Assembly: GCA_023053685.1 (NCBI GenBank)
Contig: JALIGW010000286.1
Location: forward strand, 1 to 64,000
Direction of reading: 5' to 3'
Length of the DNA: 64,000 nt
Source: Diadophis punctatus similis
Taxonomy: Eukaryota > Chordata > Lepidosauria > Squamata > Dipsadidae
This document shows positions 1 through 10,579 of this stretch, one piece after another (the first letter of the stretch is position 1; each line of letters opens with the position of its first letter). The position numbers were made by a program, and so were the translations under genes. The notes beneath the pieces were generated by a model. The model had not been told where the DNA came from and searched no databases. It saw only the letters and a program-made list of their open reading frames with translations.

Positions 1-495
1 TGAGGTGTTTGTCAAAAGTCATGTTTTTTGGCTGTATTGAGTCCTAAGGCGAATGCAGTTAGACTTTGGGCTAGCTCTTCAGGGTAGGCTCAGAATCGAA
101 AATCAAGCGAGAATTCGGCTTTCCAGCCCGTGGGGAACAGGAATATGTGTTTCTTTTTCATTTCTGAGGTGTTTTTCAAAAGTGATGTTTTTGGGCTGAA
201 TTTAGAAATTAGGCGAATGCTGTGTTAGACCTTGGGCTAGCTCTTCAGGAAAAGGTCGGAATCAAAAATCAAGCGAGAATTTGGCTTTCCGGCCTGTGGG
301 GAACAGGAATATGTGTTTCATTTTCATTTCTGAGGTGTTTGTCAAAAGTCATATTTTTGGCTGTATTGAGTCCTAAGGCGAATGCTGTGTTAGACCGTGA
401 GCTAGCTCTTCAGGGTAGGCTCGGAATCGAAAATCAAGCGAGAATTCGGCTTTCCAGCCCATGGGGAACAGGAATATGTGTTTCATTTTCATTTC
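1..495 (+). repeat. A-B-(C/D hybrid) trimer
   Basis: Monomers start at 1 (A), 165 (B) and 331. The third has a C head ('gtcatattttt') joined to a D body ('gaccgtgag', 'attcgg', 'cccatgg', 'cattttc'), so one C-to-D recombination collapsed the tetramer to a 495-bp trimer. A parallel trimer lies at 2812-3306, but its third monomer (3142) is a different hybrid ('gactttggg', 'caagaattcgg', 'ggccatgg'). Confidence 0.85.
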
Positions 496-659
496 TGAGG
501 TGTTTGTCAAAAGTCATGTTTTTTGGCTGTATTGAGTCCTAAGGCGAATGCAGTTAGACTTTGGGCTAGCTCTTCAGGGTAGGCTCAGAATCGAAAATCA
601 AGCGAGAATTCGGCTTTCCAGCCCGTGGGGAACAGGAATATGTGTTTCTTTTTCATTTC
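496..659 (+). repeat. Type A satellite monomer (exemplar)
   Basis: 164-bp monomer with head 'gtcatgttttttggctg', the diagnostic 2-bp deletion 'gcagttagac' (other X monomers read 'gcagtgttagac'), 'ctcagaatcg', an EcoRI site GAATTC, 'cccgtgg', and tail 'ctttttc'. A is nearly always followed by B. Variants seen: 'cagggaaggctc' at 3968, 11077, 25139 and 29605; 'aagacgaatg' at 26131 and 30595; 'cccatgg' at 40518 and 42503. Confidence 0.92.
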
Positions 660-825
660 TGAGGTGTTTTTCAAAAGTGATGTTTTTGGGCTGAATTTAG
701 AAATTAGGCGAATGCTGTGTTAGACCTTGGGCTAGCTCTTCAGGAAAAGGTCGGAATCAAAAATCAAGCGAGAATTTGGCTTTCCGGCCTGTGGGGAACA
801 GGAATATGTGTTTCATTTTCATTTC
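660..825 (+). repeat. Type B satellite monomer (exemplar)
   Basis: 166-bp monomer with 'gtttttcaaaagtgatg', 'gggctgaatttagaaatt', 'gaccttgggctagctc', the distinctive 'caggaaaaggtcggaatc' where other types have 'cagggtaggctcgg', 'gagaatttgg' (no EcoRI site), 'ttccggcctgtgg' and tail 'cattttc'. A sub-lineage at 1984, 17364, 23485 and 27951 has 'aatttcctttccgg', one base shorter than 'aatttggctttccgg'. This is the most divergent of the four main subtypes. Confidence 0.92.
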
Positions 826-990
826 TGAGGTGTTTGTCAAAAGTCATATTTTTGGCTGTATTGAGTCCTAAGGCGAATGCTGTGTTAGACTTTAGGCTAG
901 CTCTTCAGGGTAGGCTCGGAATCGAAAATCAAGCAAGAATTTGGCTTTCCAGCCCGTGGGGAACAGGAATATGTGTTTCTTTTTCATTTC
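826..990 (+). repeat. Type C satellite monomer (exemplar)
   Basis: 165-bp monomer with the shortened T run 'gtcatatttttggctg', 'gctgtgttagacttt', 'ctcggaatcg', 'caagcaagaatttgg' and 'cccgtgg', tail 'ctttttc'. The common variant C' has 'cgagaatttgg', usually with 'cctgtgg' (for example 4298-4462). C'' has 'attcgg' plus 'cctgtgg' (for example 8264-8428). Because 165 is divisible by three, C-type monomers keep one reading frame open across a boundary, which is why spurious ORFs run through them. Confidence 0.9.
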
Positions 991-1156
991 TGAGGTGTTT
1001 GTCAAAAGTGATGTTTTTGGGCTGAATTGAGAAATAAGGCGAATGCTGTGTTAGACCGTGAGCTAGCTCTTCAGGGTAGGCTCGGAATCGAAAATCAAGC
1101 GAGAATTCGGCTTTCCAGCCCATGGGGAACAGGAATATGTGTTTCATTTTCATTTC
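991..1156 (+). repeat. Type D satellite monomer (exemplar)
   Basis: 166-bp monomer with 'gtgatgtttttgggctg', 'aattgagaaataagg', 'gaccgtgagctagctc' (containing the perfect 10-bp palindrome GAGCTAGCTC), an EcoRI site, an NcoI site in 'cccatggg', and tail 'cattttc'. D' has 'cctgtgg' instead and loses NcoI (for example 7768-7933). D is usually followed by A. D' is followed by A or by an F-type or 'gttctaagg' monomer. Confidence 0.91.
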
Positions 1157-1819
1157 TGAGGTGTTTGTCAAAAGTGATGTTTTTGGGCTGAATTGAGAAA
1201 TAAGGCGAATGCACTGTTAGACTTTGGGCTAGCTCTTCAGGGTAGGCTCGGAATCGAAAATCAAGTGAGAATTCAGCTTTCCAGCCCATGGGGAACAGGA
1301 ATATGTGTTTCATTTTCATTTCTGAGGTGTTTGTCAAAAGTCATGTTTTTTGGCTGTATTGAGTCCTAAGGCGAATGCAGTGTTAGACTTTGGGCTAGCT
1401 CTTCAGGGTAGGATCGGAATCGAAAATCAAGCAAGAATTTGGCTTTCCAGCCCGTGGGGAACAGGAATATGTGTTTCTTTTCATTTCTGAGGTGTTTGTC
1501 AAAAGTGATGTTTTTGGGCTGAATTGAGAAATAAGGCGAATGCTGTGTTAGACCGTGAGCTAGCTCTTCAGGGTAGGCTCGGAATCGAAAATCAAGCGAG
1601 AATTCGGCTTTCCAGCCCATGGGGAACAGGAATATGTGTTTCATTTTCATTTCTGAGGTGTTTGTCAAAAGTGATGTTTTTGGGCTGAATTGAGAAATAA
1701 GGCGAATGCACTGTTAGACTTTGGGCTAGCTCTTCAGGGTAGGCTCGGAATCGAAAATCAAGCGAGAATTCAGCTTTCCAGCCCATGGGGAACAGGAATA
1801 TGTGTTTCATTTTCATTTC
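1157..1819 (+). repeat. E-F-D-E block with ~497-bp trimer periodicity
   Basis: Starts: 1157 (Y head, 'gcactgtt', 'attcagc'), 1323 (F, 'ggtaggatcgg'), 1488 (D), 1654 (E again). Together with D at 991, the order D-E-F-D-E shows a trimer repeated about 1.7 times. E monomers here read 'attcagc' instead of 'attcggc'. The F monomer is one T short in its tail run near 1480. Confidence 0.83.
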
Positions 1820-3306
1820 TGAGGTGTTTGTCAAAAGTCATGTTTTTTGGCTGTATTGAGTCCTAAGGCGAATGCAGTTAGACTTTGGGCTAGCTCTTCA
1901 GGGTAGGCTCAGAATCGAAAATCAAGCGAGAATTCGGCTTTCCAGCCCGTGGGGAACAGGAATATGTGTTTCTTTTTCATTTCTGAGGTGTTTTTCAAAA
2001 GTGATGTTTTTGGGCTGAATTTAGAAATTAGGCGAATGCTGTGTTAGACCTTGGGCTAGCTCTTCAGGAAAAGGTCGGAATCAAAAATCAAGCGAGAATT
2101 TCCTTTCCGGCCTGTGGGGAACAGGAATATGTGTTTCATTTTCATTTCTGAGGTGTTTGTCAAAAGTCATATTTTTGGCTGTATTGAGTCCTAAGGCGAA
2201 TGCTGTGTTAGACTTTGGGCTAGCTCTTCAGGGTAGGCTCGGAATCGAAAATCAAGCAAGAATTTGGCTTTCCAGCCCGTGGGGAACAGGAATATGTGTT
2301 TCTTTTTCATTTCTGAGGTGTTTGTCAAAAGTGATGTTTTTGGGCTGTATTGAGTCCTAAGGCGAATGCTGTGTTAGACTTTGGGCTAGCTCTTCAGGGT
2401 AGGCTCGGAATCGAAAATCAAGCAAGAATTTGGCTTTCCAGCCCGTGGGGAACAGGAATATGTGTTTCTTTTTCATTTCTGAGGTGTTTGTCAAAAGTGA
2501 TGTTTTTGGGCTGAATTGAGAAATAAGGCGAATGCTGTGTTAGACCGTGAGCTAGCTCTTCAGGGTAGGCTCGGAATCGAAAATCAAGCGAGAATTCGGC
2601 TTTCCAGCCCGTGGGGAACAGGAATATGTGTTTCATTTTCATTTCTGAGGTGTTTGTCAAAAGTCATGTTTTTTGGCTGTATTGAGTCCTAAGGCGAATG
2701 CACTGTTAGACTTTGGGCTAGCTCTTCAGGGTAGGCTCGGAATCGAAAATCAAGCGAGAATTCAGCTTTCCAGCCCATGGGGAACAGGAATATGTGTTTC
2801 ATTTTCATTTCTGAGGTGTTTGTCAAAAGTCATGTTTTTTGGCTGTATTGAGTCCTAAGGCGAATGCAGTTAGACTTTGGGCTAGCTCTTCAGGGTAGGC
2901 TCAGAATCGAAAATCAAGCGAGAATTCGGCTTTCCAGCCCGTGGGGAACAGGAATATGTGTTTCTTTTTCATTTCTGAGGTGTTTTTCAAAAGTGATGTT
3001 TTTGGGCTGAATTTAGAAATTAGGCGAATGCTGTGTTAGACCTTGGGCTAGCTCTTCAGGAAAAGGTCGGAATCAAAAATCAAGCGAGAATTTGGCTTTC
3101 CGGCCTGTGGGGAACAGGAATATGTGTTTCATTTTCATTTCTGAGGTGTTTGTCAAAAGTCATATTTTTGGCTGTATTGAGTCCTAAGGCGAATGCTGTG
3201 TTAGACTTTGGGCTAGCTCTTCAGGGTAGGCTCGGAATCGAAAATCAAGCAAGAATTCGGCTTTCCAGGCCATGGGGAACAGGAATATGTGTTTCATTTT
3301 CATTTC
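1820..3306 (+). repeat. Irregular block: A B* C hybrid D-like E, then A B hybrid
   Basis: Starts: 1820 A, 1984 B* ('tttcctttcc'), 2149 C, 2314 hybrid (Y-like 'gtgatgtttttggg' joined to X 'ctgtattgagtcc'), 2480 D-like with 'cccgtgg', 2646 E with X head, 2812 A, 2976 B, 3142 hybrid. The 1820-2811 segment is a 992-bp hexamer of different composition from the one at 4463-7436. The two 992-bp units are not copies of each other. Confidence 0.8.
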
Positions 3307-4462
3307 TGAGGTGTTTGTCAAAAGTCATGTTTTTTGGCTGTATTGAGTCCTAAGGCGAATGCAGTTAGACTTTGGGCTAGCTCTTCAGGGTAGGCTCAGA
3401 ATCGAAAATCAAGCGAGAATTCGGCTTTCCAGCCCGTGGGGAACAGGAATATGTGTTTCTTTTTCATTTCTGAGGTGTTTTTCAAAAGTGATGTTTTTGG
3501 GCTGAATTTAGAAATTAGGCGAATGCTGTGTTAGACCTTGGGCTAGCTCTTCAGGAAAAGGTCGGAATCAAAAATCAAGCGAGAATTTGGCTTTCTGGCC
3601 TGTGGGGAACAGGAATATGTGTTTCATTTTCATTTCTGAGGTGTTTGTCAAAAGTCATATTTTTGGCTGTATTGAGTCCTAAGGCGAATGCTGTGTTAGA
3701 CTTTAGGCTAGCTCTTCAGGGTAGGCTCGGAATCGAAAATCAAGCAAGAATTTGGCTTTCCAGCCCATGGGGAACAGGAATATGTGTTTCTTTTTCATTT
3801 CTGAGGTGTTTGTCAAAAGTGATGTTTTTGGGCTGAATTGAGAAATAAGGCGAATGCTGTGTTAGACCGTGAGCTAGCTCTTCAGGGTAGGCTCGGAATC
3901 GAAAATCAAGCGAGAATTCGGCTTTCCAGCCCATGGGGAACAGGAATATGTGTTTCATTTTCATTTCTGAGGTGTTTGTCAAAAGTCATGTTTTTTGGCT
4001 GTATTGAGTCCTAAGGCGAATGCAGTTAGACTTTGGGCTAGCTCTTCAGGGAAGGCTCAGAATCGAAAATCAAGCGAGAATTCGGCTTTCCAGCCCGTGG
4101 GGAACAGGAATATGTGTTTCTTTTTCATTTCTGAGGTGTTTTTCAAAAGTGATGTTTTTGGGCTGAATTTAGAAATTAGGCGAATGCTGTGTTAGACCTT
4201 GGGCTAGCTCTTCAGGAAAAGGTCGGAATCAAAAATCAAGCGAGAATTTGGCTTTCCGGCCTGTGGGGAACAGGAATATGTGTTTCATTTTCATTTCTGA
4301 GGTGTTTGTCAAAAGTCATATTTTTGGCTGTATTGAGTCCTAAGGCGAATGCTGTGTTAGACTTTGGGCTAGCTCTTCAGGGTAGGCTCGGAATCGAAAA
4401 TCAAGCGAGAATTTGGCTTTCCAGCCTGTGGGGAACAGGAATATGTGTTTCTTTTTCATTTC
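3307..4462 (+). repeat. A-B-C-D tetramer followed by A-B-C'
   Basis: Starts: 3307 A, 3471 B, 3637 C ('actttaggct', 'cccatgg'), 3802 D, 3968 A ('cagggaaggctc'), 4132 B, 4298 C'. Together with the following B, the segment 3471-4628 recurs 7109 bp downstream at 10580-11737 with the same private variants, so these are paralogous copies. Confidence 0.85.
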
Positions 4463-7436
4463 TGAGGTGTTTTTCAAAAGTGATGTTTTTGGGCTGAATT
4501 TAGAAATTAGGCGAATGCTGTGTTAGACCTTGGGCTAGCTCTTCAGGAAAAGGTCGGAATCAAAAATCAAGCGAGAATTTGGCTTTCCGGCCTGTGGGGA
4601 ACAGGAATATGTGTTTCATTTTCATTTCTGAGGTGTTTGTCAAAAGTCATATTTTTGGCTGTATTGAGTCCTAAGGCGAATGCTGTGTTAGACTTTGGGC
4701 TAGCTCTTCAGGGTAGGCTCGGAATCGAAAATCAAGCGAGAATTTGGCTTTCCAGCCTGTGGGGAACAGGAATATGTGTTTCTTTTTCATTTCTGAGGTG
4801 TTTTTCAAAAGTGATGTTTTTGGGCTGAATTTAGAAATTAGGCGAATGCTGTGTTAGACCTTGGGCTAGCTCTTCAGGAAAAGGTCGGAATCAAAAATCA
4901 AGCGAGAATTTGGCTTTCCGGCCTGTGGGGAACAGGAATATGTGTTTCATTTTCATTTCTGAGGTGTTTGTCAAAAGTCATATTTTTGGCTGTATTGAGT
5001 CCTAAGGCGAATGCTGTGTTAGACTTTGGGCTAGCTCTTCAGGGTAGGCTCGGAATCGAAAATCAAGCAAGAATTTGGCTTTCCAGCCTGTGGGGAACAG
5101 GAATATGTGTTTCTTTTTCATTTCTGAGGTGTTTGTCAAAAGTGATGTTTTTGGGCTGAATTGAGAAATAAGGCGAATGCTGTGTTAGACCGTGAGCTAG
5201 CTCTTCAGGGTAGGCTCGGAATCGAAAATCAAGCAAGAATTCGGCTTTCCAGCCCATGGGGAACAGGAATATGTGTTTCATTTTCATTTCTGAGGTGTTT
5301 GTCAAAAGTCATGTTTTTTGGCTGTATTGAGTCCTAAGGCGAATGCAGTTAGACTTTGGGCTAGCTCTTCAGGGTAGGCTCAGAATCGAAAATCAAGCGA
5401 GAATTCGGCTTTCCAGCCCGTGGGGAACAGGAATATGTGTTTCTTTTTCATTTCTGAGGTGTTTTTCAAAAGTGATGTTTTTGGGCTGAATTTAGAAATT
5501 AGGCGAATGCTGTGTTAGACCTTGGGCTAGCTCTTCAGGAAAAGGTCGGAATCAAAAATCAAGCGAGAATTTGGCTTTCCGGCCTGTGGGGAACAGGAAT
5601 ATGTGTTTCATTTTCATTTCTGAGGTGTTTGTCAAAAGTCATATTTTTGGCTGTATTGAGTCCTAAGGCGAATGCTGTGTTAGACTTTGGGCTAGCTCTT
5701 CAGGGTAGGCTCGGAATCGAAAATCAAGCGAGAATTTGGCTTTCCAGCCTGTGGGGAACAGGAATATGTGTTTCTTTTTCATTTCTGAGGTGTTTTTCAA
5801 AAGTGATGTTTTTGGGCTGAATTTAGAAATTAGGCGAATGCTGTGTTAGACCTTGGGCTAGCTCTTCAGGAAAAGGTCGGAATCAAAAATCAAGCGAGAA
5901 TTTGGCTTTCCGGCCTGTGGGGAACAGGAATATGTGTTTCATTTTCATTTCTGAGGTGTTTGTCAAAAGTCATATTTTTGGCTGTATTGAGTCCTAAGGC
6001 GAATGCTGTGTTAGACTTTGGGCTAGCTCTTCAGGGTAGGCTCGGAATCGAAAATCAAGCAAGAATTTGGCTTTCCAGCCTGTGGGGAACAGGAATATGT
6101 GTTTCTTTTTCATTTCTGAGGTGTTTGTCAAAAGTGATGTTTTTGGGCTGAATTGAGAAATAAGGCGAATGCTGTGTTAGACCGTGAGCTAGCTCTTCAG
6201 GGTAGGCTCGGAATCGAAAATCAAGCAAGAATTCGGCTTTCCAGCCCATGGGGAACAGGAATATGTGTTTCATTTTCATTTCTGAGGTGTTTGTCAAAAG
6301 TCATGTTTTTTGGCTGTATTGAGTCCTAAGGCGAATGCAGTTAGACTTTGGGCTAGCTCTTCAGGGTAGGCTCAGAATCGAAAATCAAGCGAGAATTCGG
6401 CTTTCCAGCCCGTGGGGAACAGGAATATGTGTTTCTTTTTCATTTCTGAGGTGTTTGTCAAAAGTGATGTTTTTGGGCTGAATTTAGAAATTAGGCGAAT
6501 GCTGTGTTAGACCTTGGGCTAGCTCTTCAGGAAAAGGTCGGAATCAAAAATCAAGCGAGAATTTGGCTTTCCGGCCTGTGGGGAACAGGAATATGTGTTT
6601 CATTTTCATTTCTGAGGTGTTTGTCAAAAGTCATATTTTTGGCTGTATGAGTCCTAAGGCGAATGCTGTGTTAGACTTTGGGCTAGCTCTTCAGGGTAGG
6701 CTCGGAATCGAAAATCAAGCGAGAATTTGGCTTTCCAGCCTGTGGGGAACAGGAATATGTGTTTCTTTTTCATTTCTGAGGTGTTTTTCAAAAGTGATGT
6801 TTTTGGGCTGAATTTAGAAATTAGGCGAATGCTGTGTTAGACCTTGGGCTAGCTCTTCAGGAAAAGGTCGGAATCAAAAATCAAGCGAGAATTTGGCTTT
6901 CCGGCCTGTGGGGAACAGGAATATGTGTTTCATTTTCATTTCTGAGGTGTTTGTCAAAAGTCATATTTTTGGCTGTATTGAGTCCTAAGGCGAATGCTGT
7001 GTTAGACTTTGGGCTAGCTCTTCAGGGTAGGCTCGGAATCGAAAATCAAGCAAGAATTTGGCTTTCCAGCCTGTGGGGAACAGGAATATGTGTTTCTTTT
7101 CATTTCTGAGGTGTTTGTCAAAAGTGATGTTTTTGGGCTGAATTGAGAAATAAGGCGAATGCTGTGTTAGACCGTGAGCTAGCTCTTCAGGGTAGGCTCG
7201 GAATCGAAAATCAAGCAAGAATTCGGCTTTCCAGCCCATGGGGAACAGGAATATGTGTTTCATTTTCATTTCTGAGGTGTTTGTCAAAAGTCATGTTTTT
7301 TGGCTGTATTGAGTCCTAAGGCGAATGCAGTTAGACTTTGGGCTAGCTCTTCAGGGTAGGCTCAGAATCGAAAATCAAGCGAGAATTCGGCTTTCCAGCC
7401 CGTGGGGAACAGGAATATGTGTTTCTTTTTCATTTC
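4463..7436 (+). repeat. Hexamer HOR B-C'-B-C-D-A, three tandem copies (992 bp)
   Basis: Copies: 4463-5454 (992 bp), 5455-6446 (992 bp), 6447-7436 (990 bp). Monomer lengths 166+165+166+165+166+164 give 992. The C copies read 'cctgtgg' and the D copies read 'caagaattcgg', shared by all three units. The third copy lacks one T near 6648 ('tgtatgagtcc') and one T in the tail run near 7098, and its first B has 'gtttgtc' instead of 'gtttttc'. Single copies of the same order occur at 11241-12232, 25303-26294 and 29769-30758. Confidence 0.9.
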
Positions 7437-8097
7437 TGAGGTGTTTTTCAAAAGTGATGTTTTTGGGCTGAATTTAGAAATTAGGCGAATGCTGTGTTAG
7501 ACCTTGGGCTAGCTCTTCAGGAAAAGGTCGGAATCAAAAATCAAGCGAGAATTTGGCTTTCCGGCCTGTGGGGAACAGGAATATGTGTTTCATTTTCATT
7601 TCTGAGGTGTTTGTCAAAAGTCATATTTTTGGCTGTATTGAGTCCTAAGGCGAATGCTGTGTTAGACTTTGGGCTAGCTCTTCAGGGTAGGCTCGGAATC
7701 GAAAATCAAGCGAGAATTTGGCTTTCCAGCCTGTGGGGAACAGGAATATGTGTTTCTTTTTCATTTCTGAGGTGTTTGTCAAAAGTGATGTTTTTGGGCT
7801 GAATTGAGAAATAAGGCGAATGCTGTGTTAGACCGTGAGCTAGCTCTTCAGGGTAGGCTCGGAATCGAAAATCAAGCGAGAATTCGGCTTTCCAGCCTGT
7901 GGGGAACAGGAATATGTGTTTCATTTTCATTTCTGAGGTGTTTGTCAAAAGTCATGTTTTTTGGCTGTATTGAGTCCTAAGGCGAATGCAGTTAGACTTT
8001 GGGCTAGCTCTTCAGGGTAGGCTCAGAATCGAAAATCAAGCGAGAATTCGGCTTTCCAGCCCGTGGGGAACAGGAATATGTGTTTCTTTTTCATTTC
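7437..8097 (+). repeat. B-C'-D'-A tetramer (661 bp)
   Basis: Starts: 7437 B, 7603 C', 7768 D', 7934 A. This is a phase-shifted version of the tetramer using the 'cctgtgg' subtypes C' and D'. It begins like the preceding hexamers but lacks the inner B-C pair. The same order without the final A recurs at 12233-12729, where F precedes the A. Confidence 0.85.
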
Positions 8098-9425
8098 TGA
8101 GGTGTTTTTCAAAAGTGATGTTTTTGGGCTGAATTTAGAAATTAGGCGAATGCTGTGTTAGACCTTGGGCTAGCTCTTCAGGAAAAGGTCGGAATCAAAA
8201 ATCAAGCGAGAATTTGGCTTTCCGGCCTGTGGGGAACAGGAATATGTGTTTCATTTTCATTTCTGAGGTGTTTGTCAAAAGTCATATTTTTGGCTGTATT
8301 GAGTCCTAAGGCGAATGCTGTGTTAGACTTTGGGCTAGCTCTTCAGGGTAGGCTCGGAATCGAAAATCAAGCGAGAATTCGGCTTTCCAGCCTGTGGGGA
8401 ACAGGAATATGTGTTTCTTTTTCATTTCTGAGGTGTTTGTCAAAAGTGATGTTTTTGGGCTGAATTGAGAAATAAGGCGAATGCTGTGTTAGACTTTGGG
8501 CTAGCTCTTCAGGGTAGGCTCAGAATTGAAAATCAAGCGAGAATTCGGCTTTCCAGCCCATGGGGAACAGGAATATGTGTTTCATTTTCATTTCTGAGGT
8601 GTTTGTCAAAAGTGATGTTTTTGGGCTGAATTGAGAAATAAGGCGAATGCTGTGTTAGTCCTTGAGCTAGCTCTTCAGGGTAGGCTCGGAATCGAAAATC
8701 AAGCGAGAATTCGGCTTTCCAGCCTGTGGGGAACAGGAATATGTGTTTCTTTTTCATTTCTGAGGTGTTTGTCAAAAGTGATGTTTTTGGGCTGAATTGA
8801 GAAATAAGGCGAATGCTGTGTTGGACCGTGAGCTAGCTCTTCAGGGTAGGCTCAGAATCGAAAATCAAGCGAGAATTCGGCTTTCCGGCCTGTGGGGAAC
8901 AGGAATATGTGTTTCATTTTCATTTCTGAGGTGTTTGTCAAAAGTCATGTTTTTTGGCTGTATTGAGTTCTAAGGCGAATGCAGTGTTAGACTTTGGGCT
9001 AGCTCTTCAAGGTAGGCTCGGAATCGAAAATCAAGCAAGAATTTGGCTTTCCAGCCCATGGGGAACAGGAATATGTGTTTCTTTTTCATTTCTGAGGTGT
9101 TTGTCAAAAGTGATGTTTTTGGGCTGAATTGAGAAATAAGGCGAATGCTGTGTTAGACCGTGAGCTAGCTCTTCAGGGTAGGCTCGGAATCAAAAATCAA
9201 GCGAGAATTCGGCTTTCCAGCCCGTGGGGAACAGGAATATGTGTTTCATTTTCATTTCTGAGGTGTTTGTCAAAAGTCATGTTTTTTGGCTGTATTGAGT
9301 CCTAAGGCGAATGCACTGTTAGACTTTGGGCTAGCTCTTCAGGGTAGGCTCGGAATCGAAAATCAAGCGAGAATTCGGCTTTCCAGCACATTGGGGAACA
9401 GGAATATGTGTTTCATTTTCATTTC
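8098..9425 (+). repeat. 8-monomer block with 'tagtcc', 'ttggacc' and 'gcacatt' markers
   Basis: Starts: 8098 B, 8264 C'', 8429 Y ('gactttggg', 'cagaattgaa', 'cccatgg'), 8595 Y ('ttagtccttgag'), 8761 Y ('ttggaccgtgag'), 8927 X ('gagttctaagg', 'cttcaaggtagg'), 9093 D-like ('ggaatcaaaaatc'), 9259 X ('gcactgtt', 'gcacattgggg', 167 bp because of one inserted base). Three successive Y heads break the X-Y alternation. A related copy lies at 13060-14221 with one monomer fewer, and more distant copies start at 32744 and 34565. Confidence 0.88.
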
Positions 9426-10579
9426 TGAGGTGTTTGTCAAAAGTCATGTTTTTTGGCTGTATTGAGTCCTAAGGCGAATGCAGTTAGACTTTGGGCTAGC
9501 TCTTCAGGGTAGGCTCAGAATCGAAAATCAAGCGAGAATTCGGCTTTCCAGCCCGTGGGGAACAGGAATATGTGTTTCTTTTTCATTTCTGAGGTGTTTT
9601 TCAAAAGTGATGTTTTTGGGCTGAATTTAGAAATTAGGCGAATGCTGTGTTAGACCTTGGGCTAGCTCTTCAGGAAAAGGTCGGAATCAAAAATCAAGCG
9701 AGAATTTGGCTTTCCGGCCTGTGGGGAACAGGAATATGTGTTTCATTTTCATTTCTGAGGTGTTTGTCAAAAGTCATGTTTTTGGCTGTATTGAGTCCTA
9801 AGGCGAATGCTGTGTTAGACTTTGGGCTAGCTCTTCAGGGTAGGCTCGGAATCGAAAATCAAGCAAGAATTTGGCTTTCCAGCCCGTGGGGAACAGGAAT
9901 ATGTGTTTCTTTTTCATTTCTGAGGTGTTTGTCAAAAGTGATGTTTTTGGGCTGAATTGAGAAATAAGGCGAATGCTGTGTTAGACCGTGAGCTAGCTCT
10001 TCAGGGTAGGCTCGGAATCGAAAATCAAGCGAGAATTCGGCTTTCCAGCCCATGGGGAACAGGAATATGTGTTTCATTTTCATTTCTGAGGTGTTTGTCA
10101 AAAGTCATGTTTTTTGGCTGTATTGAGTCCTAAGGCGAATGCAGTTAGACTTTGGGCTAGCTCTTCAGGGTAGGCTCAGAATCGAAAATCAAGCGAGAAT
10201 TCGGCTTTCCAGCCCGTGGGGAACAGGAATATGTGTTTCTTTTTCATTTCTGAGGTGTTTTTCAAAAGTGATGTTTTTGGGCTGAATTTAGAAATTAGGC
10301 GAATGCTGTGTTAGACCTTGGGCTAGCTCTTCAGGAAAAGGTCGGAATCAAAAATCAAGCGAGAATTTGGCTTTCCGGCCTGTGGGGAACAGGAATATGT
10401 GTTTCATTTTCATTTCTGAGGTGTTTGTCAAAAGTCATATTTTTGGCTGTATTGAGTCCTAAGGCGAATGCTGTTAGACTTTGGGCTAGCTCTTCAGGGT
10501 AGGCTCAGAATCGAAAATCAAGCGAGAATTCGGCTTTCCAGCCCGTGGGGAACAGGAATATGTGTTTCTTTTTCATTTC
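9426..10579 (+). repeat. A-B-C-D-A-B plus 163-bp C/A fusion monomer
   Basis: Starts: 9426 A, 9590 B, 9756 C (with 'gtcatgtttttgg'), 9921 D, 10087 A, 10251 B, 10417 fusion. The last monomer (10417-10579) begins as C ('gtcatattttt'), then reads 'gctgttagac' and continues as A ('ctcagaatcg', 'attcgg'). At 163 bp it is the shortest monomer seen, because it combines the C T-run deletion with the A 2-bp deletion. Confidence 0.86.
10417..10579 (+). repeat. C/A fusion monomer (163 bp)
   Basis: C-type start ('gtcatatttttggctg') and A-type end ('ctcagaatcg', 'attcgg', 'cccgtgg'). The junction lies around 'gcgaatgc', where it reads 'gctgttagac': the 'gct' is C-like and the 2-bp deletion is A-like. The neighbours are B on both sides, so an unequal exchange between a C and an A would remove C-part, D and A-part and leave this single monomer. 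Confidence 0.85.

Larger units (their letters stand above)
496..1156 (+). repeat. Reference A-B-C-D tetramer HOR (661 bp)
   Basis: This is the clearest copy of the basic higher-order unit: A 496-659 (164 bp), B 660-825 (166), C 826-990 (165), D 991-1156 (166). Head classes alternate X-Y-X-Y and tails alternate ctttttc-cattttc-ctttttc-cattttc, so the tetramer is a pair of X-Y dimers (about 331 bp) that have diverged. The same order recurs widely, for example at 3307-3967, 9426-10086, 14222-14882, 16539-17199, 44985-45645 and 47961-48621. The length differences come from a 2-bp loss in A and a 1-bp T-run loss in C, relative to a 166-bp ground state. Confidence 0.93.

Noticed and set aside
222..542. 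Recurring forward open frames of about 61-216 codons with a 55-residue repeat pattern
   Set aside because: They recur with the satellite monomer, end wherever 164- or 166-bp monomers shift the frame, and their differences are CpG transitions without respect to codon position. They are artefacts of a stop-poor repeat, not genes.
929..1171. Recurring reverse-strand open frames of about 80-100 codons
   Set aside because: These are antisense readings of the same monomers (C-D and D-A junctions), identical across dozens of copies, with no start context or independent conservation.
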